64,000 nt of DNA from positions 1-64,000 of the forward strand of contig NZ_JAAMRE010000034.1 in assembly GCF_013522705.1 (NCBI RefSeq), written 5' to 3'. Below, piece after piece: positions 35,676 to 44,565 of the stretch (positions within the stretch are counted from its first letter, which is position 1; each line of letters begins with the position of its first letter). Both the position numbers and the translations under genes were made by a program. Source of the DNA: Pseudomonas lurida. GTDB lineage: Bacteria > Pseudomonadota > Gammaproteobacteria > Pseudomonadales > Pseudomonadaceae. Below the pieces are notes generated by a model. The model was not told the origin of the DNA. It saw only the letters and a program-made list of their open reading frames with translations, and did not search any database.

Positions 35676-35799
35676 GAACAAATCCTTGGTTTTGCGTTCA
35701 ACGAACGATGTCCGGCGCGACATCCTTGCACATCAGGCCTTGGTGAGCGAGCCGGGTTCCCTTGGTGTGATCGGACGTGAAGTTTATTTTTACAATCCT

Positions 35800-35828
35800 G
35801 GAACCCATTCGGCGCAGGCAACCACAGA
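35800..35828 (+). promoter_or_regulatory. hrp box 4
   Basis: GGAACC-N16-CCACAGA, a full consensus match. It ends 198 nt before the DapF-like ATG at 36027, a longer leader than for the other three boxes. No other plausible gene lies between. Confidence 0.75.
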
Positions 35829-35858
35829 GGTGCAATCGCCTGTGTGTAGGAGGCGGTC

Positions 35859-35926
35859 TGGAAGGTGCGTAATCCCTGTGGCAAGCGTTGAACCCCAGGG
35901 TTTCTGCGGTGGATTACCACCTTCCA
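35859..35926 (+). other. Long hairpin in the leader of the DapF-like gene
   Basis: Arms TGGAAGGTGcGTAATCC (35859-35875) and GGATTACCACCTTCCA (35911-35926) form 16 bp with one bulged C around a 35-nt loop. It lies wholly between hrp box 4 and the ORF, so it would be in the 5' untranslated RNA. No U-tract follows, so termination is unlikely. Confidence 0.6.
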
Positions 35927-36026
35927 GGGCGCTTTCCCCAAACAGGGCGTTCTGTAATACGCTGCTCACCCAATGTGTAGGCGCGCGGGCGGGCAAACCG
36001 ATGAAAATGTACAGGCAGGCGACGCA

Positions 36027-37013
36027 ATGACCCTGTTCTATGACGCGCGGGGCAATATTTACGGGGTGGTCAGCCCGGCATTTCTGCGAGACCAAGGCAT
36101 CCCCGTGCCAGAGAGCGCTGCCCAGGCCGCGCTGACGCGTAAAGCCTGGGCCGTCGACGCTGTCGCATCCGAATGCGCCTGGGAGCCGACGCAACGCCCG
36201 GTCAATGCCAAGGCCCATCGCTGCGATGGTTTGTTGGTCGGCCCGTTTCAGTTCGAGGCACCGTTCGACCTGCTGATCGTCAACACCGACGGCTCATTGG
36301 CCGAGCGCAGTGGCAATGGTTTGACGATTTTTGCCCAGGCCCTCACGGATCAGGGCTTGCTGAGCGCGGCTTGTGAATTACGCGTGCACCATGACCAGCC
36401 CCAGGGGCCATCGCCGGTGGCGACAGGGATCGAGCCTGCCGTGTACGAGCACCTCGCAGGGTTCTGGCTGGACCTCGGGTTGCCGGAGTTCGGGCCATCG
36501 GCCGTCGGCGCGCAGGGGGTGGAACACGCCTCGCTGGGCCGCGCCGAACTGAGCCATGTGCGCGAGCTGGCGGCGATCAATCCGCACTGGGCGCACAGTC
36601 AGTTCGTGCGGGTCGGTAACCCCCATTGTGTGACGTTGGTCGAGCAGGTCGCAGCCCTGCCGGATAACCGGCACATGCAGCACTCGGCACTGTTCGACTC
36701 GCTGCGGGCGATCGCCTTTGCGCCGCCGGTGGGGGGCGGTAAACCCTGCACGGCCGGGGTCAATTTGCAATGGGCCACGATGCTCGGCCACAACCGCATC
36801 GCGGCGCGGGTGTTCGAGCGCGGAGAGGGGCCCACTGCGTCTTCCGGCACCAGCGCGAGCGCCGTGGCCTGCGCCGCTTGGCGTGTGGGCTGGGTCGAAG
36901 GTGGCGAGGTGGCGGTGGTGATGCCGGGTGGCACGGCGCCGGTGCGTCTGCATGCCCAGGACGATGCGCTGCTGAGCGTCAGCCTGTTCGGGGCCGCACA
37001 CCGTCAGGGTTGA
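36027..37013 (+). CDS. DapF-fold protein with both catalytic cysteine positions replaced by serine
   Basis: 328 aa with the two-lobed DapF/PhzF layout. The N-terminal lobe has A-R-G-N-I-Y-G-V-V (usual H-G-x-G-N-D-F) and N-T-D-G-S. The first catalytic motif C-G-N-G reads S95-G-N-G. The second motif, usually A-C-G-[TS]-G-A, reads S-S273-G-T-S-A, and the nearby Glu of G-x-G-E-T is Pro269. Both acid/base cysteines are therefore absent, so normal meso-diaminopimelate epimerisation is unlikely. A housekeeping dapF is expected next to lysA elsewhere in the genome. ATG 36027 has a weak ribosome binding site. The hrp box upstream suggests co-expression with type III secretion. Confidence 0.75.
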   Translation: MTLFYDARGNIYGVVSPAFLRDQGIPVPESAAQAALTRKAWAVDAVASECAWEPTQRPVNAKAHRCDGLLVGPFQFEAPFDLLIVNTDGSLAERSGNGLTIFAQALTDQGLLSAACELRVHHDQPQGPSPVATGIEPAVYEHLAGFWLDLGLPEFGPSAVGAQGVEHASLGRAELSHVRELAAINPHWAHSQFVRVGNPHCVTLVEQVAALPDNRHMQHSALFDSLRAIAFAPPVGGGKPCTAGVNLQWATMLGHNRIAARVFERGEGPTASSGTSASAVACAAWRVGWVEGGEVAVVMPGGTAPVRLHAQDDALLSVSLFGAAHRQG

Positions 37014-37330
37014 GTCTCTTGGATGCTGGCGTCCCCATATAGGCGTCAGTTGTTTCTTTATCAAGTAACTATGTATTCGCAAGTTTTCGTAGGGCATTTC
37101 ATATGTTTATGAAATAGCGCTGTGCCTCGATTTTTATTTTTTAAAAGACGCTTCCATTATCTTCGTACGAAACTTCTTTTTTACTTTCCAAGCATCGATT
37201 TTCTCCCGTAATCGCTAAGCTTCAGGGCGCGAGTTTGCACTTTGCCTGCCTGGATTTTGCCGATGTTGCGGCGGCGGGATAAAAGTTCGATCACTATTTC
37301 AGTCGGGTAATAAAGGGCGGGTAACAACGG
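37014..37330. other. AT-rich gene-free leader of vgrG
   Basis: 317 bp with several A/T-rich stretches (for example 37125-37145), in contrast with its GC-rich flanks. I found no ORF with a ribosome binding site, no hrp box and no convincing sigma-54 site. Composition like this is common upstream of vgrG islands. Confidence 0.6.
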
Positions 37331-39379
37331 ATGGTTAACGCGTTTGCATCGTCAAGTTTCAAGTTGATACTTCCAGGCATCCATAACGACTTCAAAGTGC
37401 TGGCATTCAAAGGTCAGGAGGCTCTGGATCAACCGTTTTTCATTCAGGTACAAGTGATCAGCGAAAACCCGGACCTTGACCTGGAGGCTTTTCTTCACCA
37501 GGCGGCTTATCTGGATCTAGGCGACGCCGAAGCGGGAGTGCATGGCCAGGTCTATGCCATTGGGCGCGATGACCCCGGTCGACGTTATACCCGCTACCAT
37601 CTGACATTGGCGCCGCGCCTGGCCTACCTGGCCCATCGCCGCGACCAGCGGATTTTTCAGCAACGCAGCGTTCCGCAGATTGTTGCCGCCGTGCTCGAAC
37701 ACCACGGCATCCTCGCCGATGCCTACGTCTTTGAGTTGGGGCCGGTGATCTACCCGCCGCGAGCGTTCTGCGTGCAGTACGCGGAAACCGATCTGGACTT
37801 CATCCAGCGGTTGTGTGAAGAGGAGGGCATTCATTACCACTTTCGCCACAGCGAAACCGCCCACGTGCTGGTGTTCGGCGATGACCAGACGGTGTTCAAT
37901 CGTCTGCCGGCGCAAGCTTATTGCGCTGCCGGTGGGCCGCAGGCGCCGATGCGCAGTGTGCAGCGGTTCGATGTGCGTTTTTCCATTCGCAGCCAGCGAA
38001 CGGTGCGCCGTGACCATGATTTCGAACATCCCTCCCTGCGGCTGCAGGACAGCGCAGACGCAACCCGCGCCCAACCGCTTGAGGATTATCGCTACCCCGC
38101 CGGTTTCAGCACTCGTCTGCGCGGCCAACAGCTCGCGCGACGGGGGCTGGAGCGTCATCAACGGGATCGGCATCGAGCATTGGGCAGCAGCGATCAACCG
38201 CTCCTGCGCAGCGGACATTTTCTTGAACTGCACGATCATCCCGACCCTGTCTGCAATGACCTGTGGTTGATCACCTCGGTACGTCACGAGGGCTATCAGC
38301 CCCAGGTGCTGGAAGAAGCGGTGGTCGAGTCCGATCGACTCCAGGGCTACCGCAACCGTTTTACGGCGACCCCCTGGCGAGCGACGTATCGACCGCCGCT
38401 CAAGCATCCGAAACCGACCATCAACGGTAGCCAGACCGCTACCGTCACCGGCCCCGCTGGCGAAGAGGTGCATTGCGATGCGTACGGCCGCGTCAAGGTG
38501 CGGTTCCATTGGGATCGCCGGGATCAAGCCGACGACAAAAGCAGTGGTTGGGTGCGAGTGGCGTCAAGTTGGGCGGGGGATGGGTTCGGCGCCACGCTCA
38601 TTCCTCGGGTGGGCATGGAAGTGCTGGTGACCTTTCTGGAGGGCGACCCGGACCAGCCATTGATCAACGGCTGCTTGCCCAACGCGCTGCACATGCCCAG
38701 CTATCCATTGCCGCAGCACAAGACGCGCAGTGTGCTGCGCAGCCGCAGTTCCCCGGACGGCAGGGGCTTCAATGAACTGCTGGTGGAGGATCGTCGCGGC
38801 GATGAACTCATTTACCTGCGCGCTCAACGCGACTTCGAACAGCATGTCGGCCATGACAGCCGCCTGGAGGTGGCGGGCGAGCGGCACGAAACCATTCGCG
38901 GCTTGAGTTCAAGCCGCTTGGGTGACCAGGCGCACCAGCACATTGCCGGCGAACGCAAGGTGGTGCTCGAGGCCGATGACCACCTGCGCGTGCACGGTGG
39001 CAGCCAGGTCCATATCGGCCAGAGCCTGGTGATCGAAGCGGGGCAAGAGGTGCACGTCAAGGCGGGAGCCAGCCTGGTCATCGATGCCGGGGCACAGTTG
39101 AGTTTCAAGGCCGGGGGTGAACATCTGTTGATCCAGGCGGGCGGCATATTCAGCAGTCGCCCCATTACCGTCGGCGGCAGCCCTGCCGCCGTTCGTCCCG
39201 CCTTGCCCCTGGCGCCGGGTGATAACGTCGCGGCAGTTGCTGAGCGCGTGAATAACGTGCAGCTATCGACCGTCCAGAGCCAGATCATGGATTGGGCCAG
39301 GCAATGGGGGGCTGACTTTTGCCCGCTGTGTGAACGCTGTCGAGACAACGCGTGCGCTATCGATGGGAGGGCGGCGTGA
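37331..39379 (+). CDS. vgrG: Type VI secretion spike protein VgrG
   Basis: 682 aa. The gp27/phage_GPD-like domain (residues ~10-330) is followed by the OB-fold/gp5 domain with W-V-R-V-A-S-S-W-A-G and R-V-G-M-E-V-L-V-T-F-L-E-G-D-P-D-Q-P, then the DUF2345-like beta-helix with repeated short strands. The protein ends in a Cys-rich tail (F-C-P-L-C-E-R-C-R) rather than an effector domain. No Hcp or T6SS sheath genes lie in the window, so this is an orphan vgrG island. The next gene overlaps by one base (TGATG). Confidence 0.95.
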   Translation: MVNAFASSSFKLILPGIHNDFKVLAFKGQEALDQPFFIQVQVISENPDLDLEAFLHQAAYLDLGDAEAGVHGQVYAIGRDDPGRRYTRYHLTLAPRLAYLAHRRDQRIFQQRSVPQIVAAVLEHHGILADAYVFELGPVIYPPRAFCVQYAETDLDFIQRLCEEEGIHYHFRHSETAHVLVFGDDQTVFNRLPAQAYCAAGGPQAPMRSVQRFDVRFSIRSQRTVRRDHDFEHPSLRLQDSADATRAQPLEDYRYPAGFSTRLRGQQLARRGLERHQRDRHRALGSSDQPLLRSGHFLELHDHPDPVCNDLWLITSVRHEGYQPQVLEEAVVESDRLQGYRNRFTATPWRATYRPPLKHPKPTINGSQTATVTGPAGEEVHCDAYGRVKVRFHWDRRDQADDKSSGWVRVASSWAGDGFGATLIPRVGMEVLVTFLEGDPDQPLINGCLPNALHMPSYPLPQHKTRSVLRSRSSPDGRGFNELLVEDRRGDELIYLRAQRDFEQHVGHDSRLEVAGERHETIRGLSSSRLGDQAHQHIAGERKVVLEADDHLRVHGGSQVHIGQSLVIEAGQEVHVKAGASLVIDAGAQLSFKAGGEHLLIQAGGIFSSRPITVGGSPAAVRPALPLAPGDNVAAVAERVNNVQLSTVQSQIMDWARQWGADFCPLCERCRDNACAIDGRAA

Positions 39380-40212
39380 TGGACGACCTTGCTCATCACT
39401 GGATGGCCAGGCAACAGCAGGCCGGTCAGCGGTTGTGCTTGATACTCGACGGCGGCCATCAAGCGTGCGAGCGGCTATTGGCGGTGCGCGGCGTACCGCA
39501 ATATCGCAGCCTTTATGCCCAGACACCGTTGGCGCAATTGGTGGCGGGGCCTTTGATCCTGCTGCTCGAGCACGCCGGCGAGCCCGCGCTGCTCAGCCTT
39601 CTGCAGCATCCGCAGACGAACTGGGGGTGGCTGGGCAGCCTGGCAACCCCCGACCTGACGGGCGTGACGCAGCACTGGCGCGATCGGCTGCTTGTGGGGC
39701 CGCAGGGGGATCAGGCGCTCTATCGCTTTCACGACAACCGTACCTTTGCACGCGCCCTCGAGCATTTGGCGCCGCAGCATTGGCCGTCGTTTCTCGGGCC
39801 GCTGGTCAGCGTGTGTTATTGGCACGCGCAACGCTGGCACAACGTGGACAACCCGGCACCCGGCGAGTACCCGGCCCCCGATCCCGCTCCCTGGCTCAAT
39901 ACACCCAACCCCCAGGCCAACGCGATCCTGCATGCCAATATCCTGCGTTACCTGCTCGCCAGGCACAGCGAGGACCTCACGGCATTGGTCGAATTCCAGG
40001 ATGCGAGCGCCTGGCTTGCCCATGTGCTGGAGCAGGCACGTGCCTGGCAATGGAACCGGCCGCAACAGCTTGAATTCCTGGTGGTCCGCAGGCTGGAAGA
40101 AGCCACTCGCACCAGCGTGATTCACTGGCCGCCCATGACCGGCGAGGCACCTGAAGAACACTTTCAACGCGTGCTCGAACAATGGCGCTCAGTGGAGAAG
40201 ATCGATGAATAA
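39379..40212 (+). CDS. DUF4123 effector adaptor (Tap/TEC type)
   Basis: 277 aa from ATG 39379, which shares a base with the vgrG stop and has GGAGGGCGG upstream. DUF4123 proteins are chaperones that load a cognate effector onto VgrG without being secreted. The N-terminal Q-R-L-C-L-I-L-D-G-G and L-L-A-V-R-G-V-P-Q-Y-R-S-L-Y stretch is typical. The likely client is the lipase at 41000. It overlaps the lipoprotein gene by 8 nt. Confidence 0.86.
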   Translation: MDDLAHHWMARQQQAGQRLCLILDGGHQACERLLAVRGVPQYRSLYAQTPLAQLVAGPLILLLEHAGEPALLSLLQHPQTNWGWLGSLATPDLTGVTQHWRDRLLVGPQGDQALYRFHDNRTFARALEHLAPQHWPSFLGPLVSVCYWHAQRWHNVDNPAPGEYPAPDPAPWLNTPNPQANAILHANILRYLLARHSEDLTALVEFQDASAWLAHVLEQARAWQWNRPQQLEFLVVRRLEEATRTSVIHWPPMTGEAPEEHFQRVLEQWRSVEKIDE

Positions 40213-40984
40213 ACGAGGGTGGCACGCAGGGTTCTTACTGGGCATGGCGGGGTTGACGGGGTGCACGTTGAAACCAGTGGACAGCTTTACGCTGGAAGTG
40301 GATTTGCCCGCCCAATTCGAACTCAAAACCGCGGCCAACTACGGACCCGCGACGGGCGAAACCTGCACCTTGCCCAGGCGTCGAGGTAAACGGCCTGAGC
40401 GAAAGGTATTTTTTACGGAATACAAGGCTGTGGCCAGCCGGGTCAGTTATGAGTTGCCGTTGAGTGAAAGGGTGGAGGGGTGCCCGTTGGTATTGCGCAG
40501 TGTGGAGTTTGGTTTTACTGCGAAATGGGGGGCGAGGAGTACGGATGTCGGGTTGGATAGTGGAGTCATTGGTATTCGAGACCGGTTGGAAGGAAACATG
40601 CCGGGTATGCCTGACTCGGGTGTTCAGGAACTGCGAGGGGAATGTCACTGGCTGTTTCGAACGGCAGGTTCGCAGCACGCAATTATAAAAATTCTCAAAT
40701 GTAACGAGTTGGACGCCAATCATCAACTGTTGCAGACGCAACCTGGAGGCATTGCGCAACGAGATCATTTAAGGGGAAGAACACTGAGATTTGGGATGAC
40801 GCTGAGTGAGAAGGAACTGCCGGCGATTAGTGACAACTGGGTCGCTGTACCCGGCGGTTGGAAACGGTGCAGAGGGGTTAACTTCGAAGATCGTTACGCT
40901 TTCTGCAATGGTGATTTCACTCATTTCAAACCTATAAAGATGCCGGATGGCCGCACATGTGATGTGTATCCATCTTGCAATTAA
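40205..40984 (+). CDS. Lipoprotein of the VgrG/lipase module, candidate immunity protein
   Basis: 259 aa with a lipoprotein signal: M-N-K-R then a hydrophobic core to L-T-G-C (Cys20). No family recognised. The mature part holds several cysteines and ends D-V-Y-P-S-C-N. It overlaps the adaptor gene by 8 nt, and the lipase starts 15 nt later, so it is translated within the same unit. Periplasmic lipoproteins encoded beside type VI lipases usually protect the producer; this role is inferred from position only. Base composition is lower in GC than in vgrG. Confidence 0.7.
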   Translation: MNKRGWHAGFLLGMAGLTGCTLKPVDSFTLEVDLPAQFELKTAANYGPATGETCTLPRRRGKRPERKVFFTEYKAVASRVSYELPLSERVEGCPLVLRSVEFGFTAKWGARSTDVGLDSGVIGIRDRLEGNMPGMPDSGVQELRGECHWLFRTAGSQHAIIKILKCNELDANHQLLQTQPGGIAQRDHLRGRTLRFGMTLSEKELPAISDNWVAVPGGWKRCRGVNFEDRYAFCNGDFTHFKPIKMPDGRTCDVYPSCN

Positions 40985-40999
40985 CCAAGGAGCCGGCTC

Positions 41000-43159
41000 A
41001 TGAGTCTGGATGCACGGAAGCAACCATTTTTTAATAACAGCAGACCTGCTTGCCCGTTGCGAGGCGATTGGGTGAGCTTTCGCCTGGTCGATGAATTCGG
41101 AGTAGGAAGTGGCTATGGCGGGTTGCCCTTCACATTGCATGACAGCGCAGGGCAAAGACACGAAGGCAGACTTGACGCCGACGGATTCGTCAAACTGGAA
41201 GATATTTATTGCGGCCCCGTGGTTGTTGTTTTCGACGCTCTCTATACAGGCGTTGATCAGCTGTATCGGCGGTTAATGGCGCGAAGCAGCTATCCGTTGC
41301 CTATTACCGAACTTCAGTTTCGGGCGGAACACACTCGATTCGCCACACCTGGCGGTAGTCGCACTGACAATAATCCTGCTCGACAGCAGGCGAACAAGTT
41401 TTATCAAGTTGAGGTGCGCGATTTAGTTCGACATGTTGCTCATTTACCACCGCCGGCCCCTCGGGCGCATCATCCCCAACGGCATGCTCTGAAAATGTTG
41501 TCTGATCTGGGGTTTGGTGCGCCCCAGCCTGTTTTGTCCGGGATCGTATTATTTCCCAACAACTACACGGTGTTGGAAGTGCGCCCGCTGCGCGCTTTAC
41601 GTCCAGTCCTCTCCAGCGACGACAGCTTTAGTGCTTTGAATCTGTATCAGTTGTCATTGATGGCCGCTCTGAGTTATTGCGATTTTGGTCAGGAACCGCC
41701 AGTAAAACCCTTAGATCAGGTCCACTTCCCTCTGAGTCCAAGTGTCGGCAATCTGTTTGCGGAACAGCTATCCAACTACGCAGAAGCATGGAAAATCGAT
41801 CCAAACCAGACACAACGTTTTTACCCGCTGTATGAAGACGTTCCTTATTCGCGACGATTTGAGATTCTTCCTTTTGACCCGCAGTTGTATCCACAAAATC
41901 GTCCCGAGCTCGGCAAAGAGCAGCAGCACCCCGAAAGTTTGCACTTCTTTGATGACGAAAAATTTGGGACTGACACACAAGCTTTCATCACTCACCATGA
42001 TGAGGTGATCTTGATTTCCGTGCGAGGGACGTTCAGTAATGCCGATGCGTTACGGGACGCAAATGCCCACCAGGTACCTTTCGCGGATGGTATCGGTAAG
42101 GCGCACGAAGGCTTTTATCAGGCCTACCGGGCCATGCGCGACTTTGCGCTGAGCTACCTCAGCCAGTTTCATATGGAGCAGCGAATAGTTATTTGCGGAC
42201 ACAGCCTGGGCGGTGCAATTGCATTGCTGCTGGCGGAGGGCTTACGCCGTACTGCTGATCGTGACTACAACATCCTCCTCTACACCTACGGCGCCCCCCG
42301 CGCCGCCGATTCCGAATTCGTCGCCGGTGCTTCCGCCCTGGTCCATCACCGTATCGTCAACCACAACGACCCGGTCCCCAGTGTTCCGGCACCGTGGATG
42401 AACACCACCGCCAAGCTGTGGGTTCCCGGTGCGGTTACCGTGTTCAGCGCGCCTATCCCCGGTGGGCTGTTGTTCGCCACGGGGCTGGTGCGCGTGGGTG
42501 GCAATCCTTACCAGCACCATGGCGAGCAGCAACACTACATGCCGATCACGTTGGCCGATGGCACCCAGTCTTCGGTGCTATGGAAACCTGGTTGCGAGTC
42601 CATCCAGGAGGCTGGAGCCAACCGTGCACTGCAACTGCAGGGCGATACGCCCTTGCGTGAGAACTTCCTGAGGCAGTTGTTCCAGGCAAGCCAGCACTTT
42701 ATGACTGCCAGTTACATCCCGGCCGCCTGGGCCACGCTACGGCGCTGGCAGCAGACCCTGGAGAACCAGAGCTCGCTGGTGACACACAGCGAATACGAAC
42801 AACTGGATCGCGCGTTGGAAAGCATGCGCCAGCAATTGCGCGACAAGCGACGTGAGCTGGACCGTCGTCCCGCGCCGAATGGGCGCAGCCATGTACCTGA
42901 GCACTATCATCAGGCGTTGAATGCTGAGATCGATCGTTTGCATACCAGCCGCCGGCGCCTGGAAAGTCTGCGCTGGCGCCGCCTGGATGCGCGGGATGTG
43001 TACGGCAGCCACGCCCAGGCCGCGCACCTGCAACCCAGCCTCAAGCGCTGGTTCAGTCATCGCGAAAACCGCGAGACGCCACCGGCGGCGAGCATTCCAC
43101 CCGCCACGTCCAGTGAGCGTGGGAAGGCGCAGCCACTGGATATCGACTCGATTGTCTGA
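41000..43159 (+). CDS. Class 3 lipase, putative type VI lipase effector (Tle)
   Basis: 719 aa with AAGGAG before ATG 41000 and no signal peptide. The N-terminal ~110 residues (G-D-W-V-S-F-R-L-V-D-E-F-G... L-D-A-D-G-F-V-K-L) look like the conserved VgrG-associated lipase N-domain. The alpha/beta-hydrolase domain has the nucleophile elbow G-H-S402-L-G-G and later H-H-R-I-V-N-H-N-D-P-V-P, with a probable catalytic Asp and His. The C-terminal ~170 residues are a charged coiled coil. It probably hydrolyses phospholipids in competitors' membranes. The first half is visibly AT-richer than the second. Confidence 0.85.
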   Translation: MSLDARKQPFFNNSRPACPLRGDWVSFRLVDEFGVGSGYGGLPFTLHDSAGQRHEGRLDADGFVKLEDIYCGPVVVVFDALYTGVDQLYRRLMARSSYPLPITELQFRAEHTRFATPGGSRTDNNPARQQANKFYQVEVRDLVRHVAHLPPPAPRAHHPQRHALKMLSDLGFGAPQPVLSGIVLFPNNYTVLEVRPLRALRPVLSSDDSFSALNLYQLSLMAALSYCDFGQEPPVKPLDQVHFPLSPSVGNLFAEQLSNYAEAWKIDPNQTQRFYPLYEDVPYSRRFEILPFDPQLYPQNRPELGKEQQHPESLHFFDDEKFGTDTQAFITHHDEVILISVRGTFSNADALRDANAHQVPFADGIGKAHEGFYQAYRAMRDFALSYLSQFHMEQRIVICGHSLGGAIALLLAEGLRRTADRDYNILLYTYGAPRAADSEFVAGASALVHHRIVNHNDPVPSVPAPWMNTTAKLWVPGAVTVFSAPIPGGLLFATGLVRVGGNPYQHHGEQQHYMPITLADGTQSSVLWKPGCESIQEAGANRALQLQGDTPLRENFLRQLFQASQHFMTASYIPAAWATLRRWQQTLENQSSLVTHSEYEQLDRALESMRQQLRDKRRELDRRPAPNGRSHVPEHYHQALNAEIDRLHTSRRRLESLRWRRLDARDVYGSHAQAAHLQPSLKRWFSHRENRETPPAASIPPATSSERGKAQPLDIDSIV

Positions 43160-43168
43160 ACCGCCCGC

Positions 43169-44404
43169 TTACATGAACGCCACTTGCGCGGGCTGGCGTT
43201 TCATCAACACCTTGCCGTTGCGGATCGAATAGAGCGGCAGGCCCTGGCTGCGGATCACCTCGTAGTCGCTGTCTGCCGAGAGGATCAACAGGTTGGCCGG
43301 GCGCCCCGGCTCCAAGCCATAGCGCTCGCCCAACGCCATCGCCTTGGCGCTATTGTCGGTGACCAGGTCGAGGGCGCTTTGCAGGTTGCGATAACCGAGC
43401 ATATGGCAGATATGCAGACCGGCTTCCAGCACGCGCAGGATGTTGCCGTTGCCCAGGGGGTACCACGGGTCGACGATGGAGTCCTGGCCGAAGCACACGT
43501 TCATGCCGGCTTCCAGCAACTCGTTGACTCGCGTCACGCCACGACGCTTCGGGAAGCTGTCGAAGCGTCCTTGCAGGTGGATGCTCTCGGTAGGGCATGA
43601 GACAAAACTGATACCGGAATGCCCCAGCAGGCGGAACAGTTTGGCGCAGTAGGCATTGTCATAGGAGCCCATCGCGGTGGTATGGCTGGCGGTGACGCGT
43701 GCACCCATGTCGCGGCTGCGGGCTTCTTCGGCGAGCACTTCAAGGAAGCGCGAGTGGGGGTCATCGGTTTCGTCGCAATGCACATCCACCAGGCAGCCGC
43801 TGCGTTCGGCCAGGTCCATCAGGAATTTCACCGAACTCACGCCCTGATCGCGGGTGTATTCAAAATGCGGAATGCCGCCGACGACATCGGCGCCCATGCG
43901 GATGGCTTCCTCCATCAGTTCGCGGCCATTGCGGTAAGACTCGATGCCTTCCTGGGGAAAAGCCACGATCTGCAGATCGATCAGGTGCGCGCTTTCTTCG
44001 CGCACCTGCAGCATGGCCTTGAGCGCGGTGAGCTGCGGGTCGGTAACGTCGACGTGGGTGCGTACGTGCTGAATGCCGTGGGCGGCCAGGGCCTGGATGG
44101 TCTTTTGCGCGCGTGTGCGGGTGTCTTCCTGGGTGATCGTGGCTTTGCGTTCGCCCCAGCACTCAATGCCCTCGAACAGCGTGCCGCTCATGTTCCAGCG
44201 TGGCTCGCCGGCGGTCAGGGTGGCATCGAGGTGGATGTGCGGTTCGACGAAGGGTGGGATCACCAGGTTGCCGGCGGCGTCCAGGTCGTCGGGCCCCAGG
44301 GCCGGCACGCTGGTTTGTGCGGTGATGCTGGCGATCCGGCCGTTTTCCAGGTGCAGATCATGCAGGCCTTCACGGTGGCGCAGGCGAGCGTTGATGATGT
44401 GCAT
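43169..44404 (-). CDS. codA: Cytosine deaminase
   Basis: 411-aa metal-dependent amidohydrolase converting cytosine to uracil. Metal and active-site motifs: H56-x-H58 (E-P-H-I-H-L-D), H209-C-D-E212, H241 (S-H-T) and D308 in F-G-Q-D-S-I-V-D-P-W-Y-P-L-G. E. coli CodA has H-D-D where this protein has Q-D-S, so the residue before the metal Asp differs. It lies downstream of codB on the same strand with a 161-bp gap that holds no gene. It converges on the lipase gene with only 9 bp between stops. Confidence 0.9.
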   Translation of the reverse strand: MHIINARLRHREGLHDLHLENGRIASITAQTSVPALGPDDLDAAGNLVIPPFVEPHIHLDATLTAGEPRWNMSGTLFEGIECWGERKATITQEDTRTRAQKTIQALAAHGIQHVRTHVDVTDPQLTALKAMLQVREESAHLIDLQIVAFPQEGIESYRNGRELMEEAIRMGADVVGGIPHFEYTRDQGVSSVKFLMDLAERSGCLVDVHCDETDDPHSRFLEVLAEEARSRDMGARVTASHTTAMGSYDNAYCAKLFRLLGHSGISFVSCPTESIHLQGRFDSFPKRRGVTRVNELLEAGMNVCFGQDSIVDPWYPLGNGNILRVLEAGLHICHMLGYRNLQSALDLVTDNSAKAMALGERYGLEPGRPANLLILSADSDYEVIRSQGLPLYSIRNGKVLMKRQPAQVAFM

Positions 44405-44565
44405 GGGCTAGTTCCTCTTGGCAAAAAATATCGGGCAGATTGCCGCCGGACTCTCGGGTCGACGTTCAGGCGGTCATGGCGGTTGGTCCGCGTCAGGCCG
44501 CGAGGCTCTGGCGCGGTGTCGCAGCGGGTTCTGCCGGTGAGGTTAGCATTCCTGTGAAAGCAGGT

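Noticed and set aside
37200..37330. Possible sigma-54 promoter before vgrG
   Set aside because: No GG-N10-GC arrangement with the expected flanks was found.
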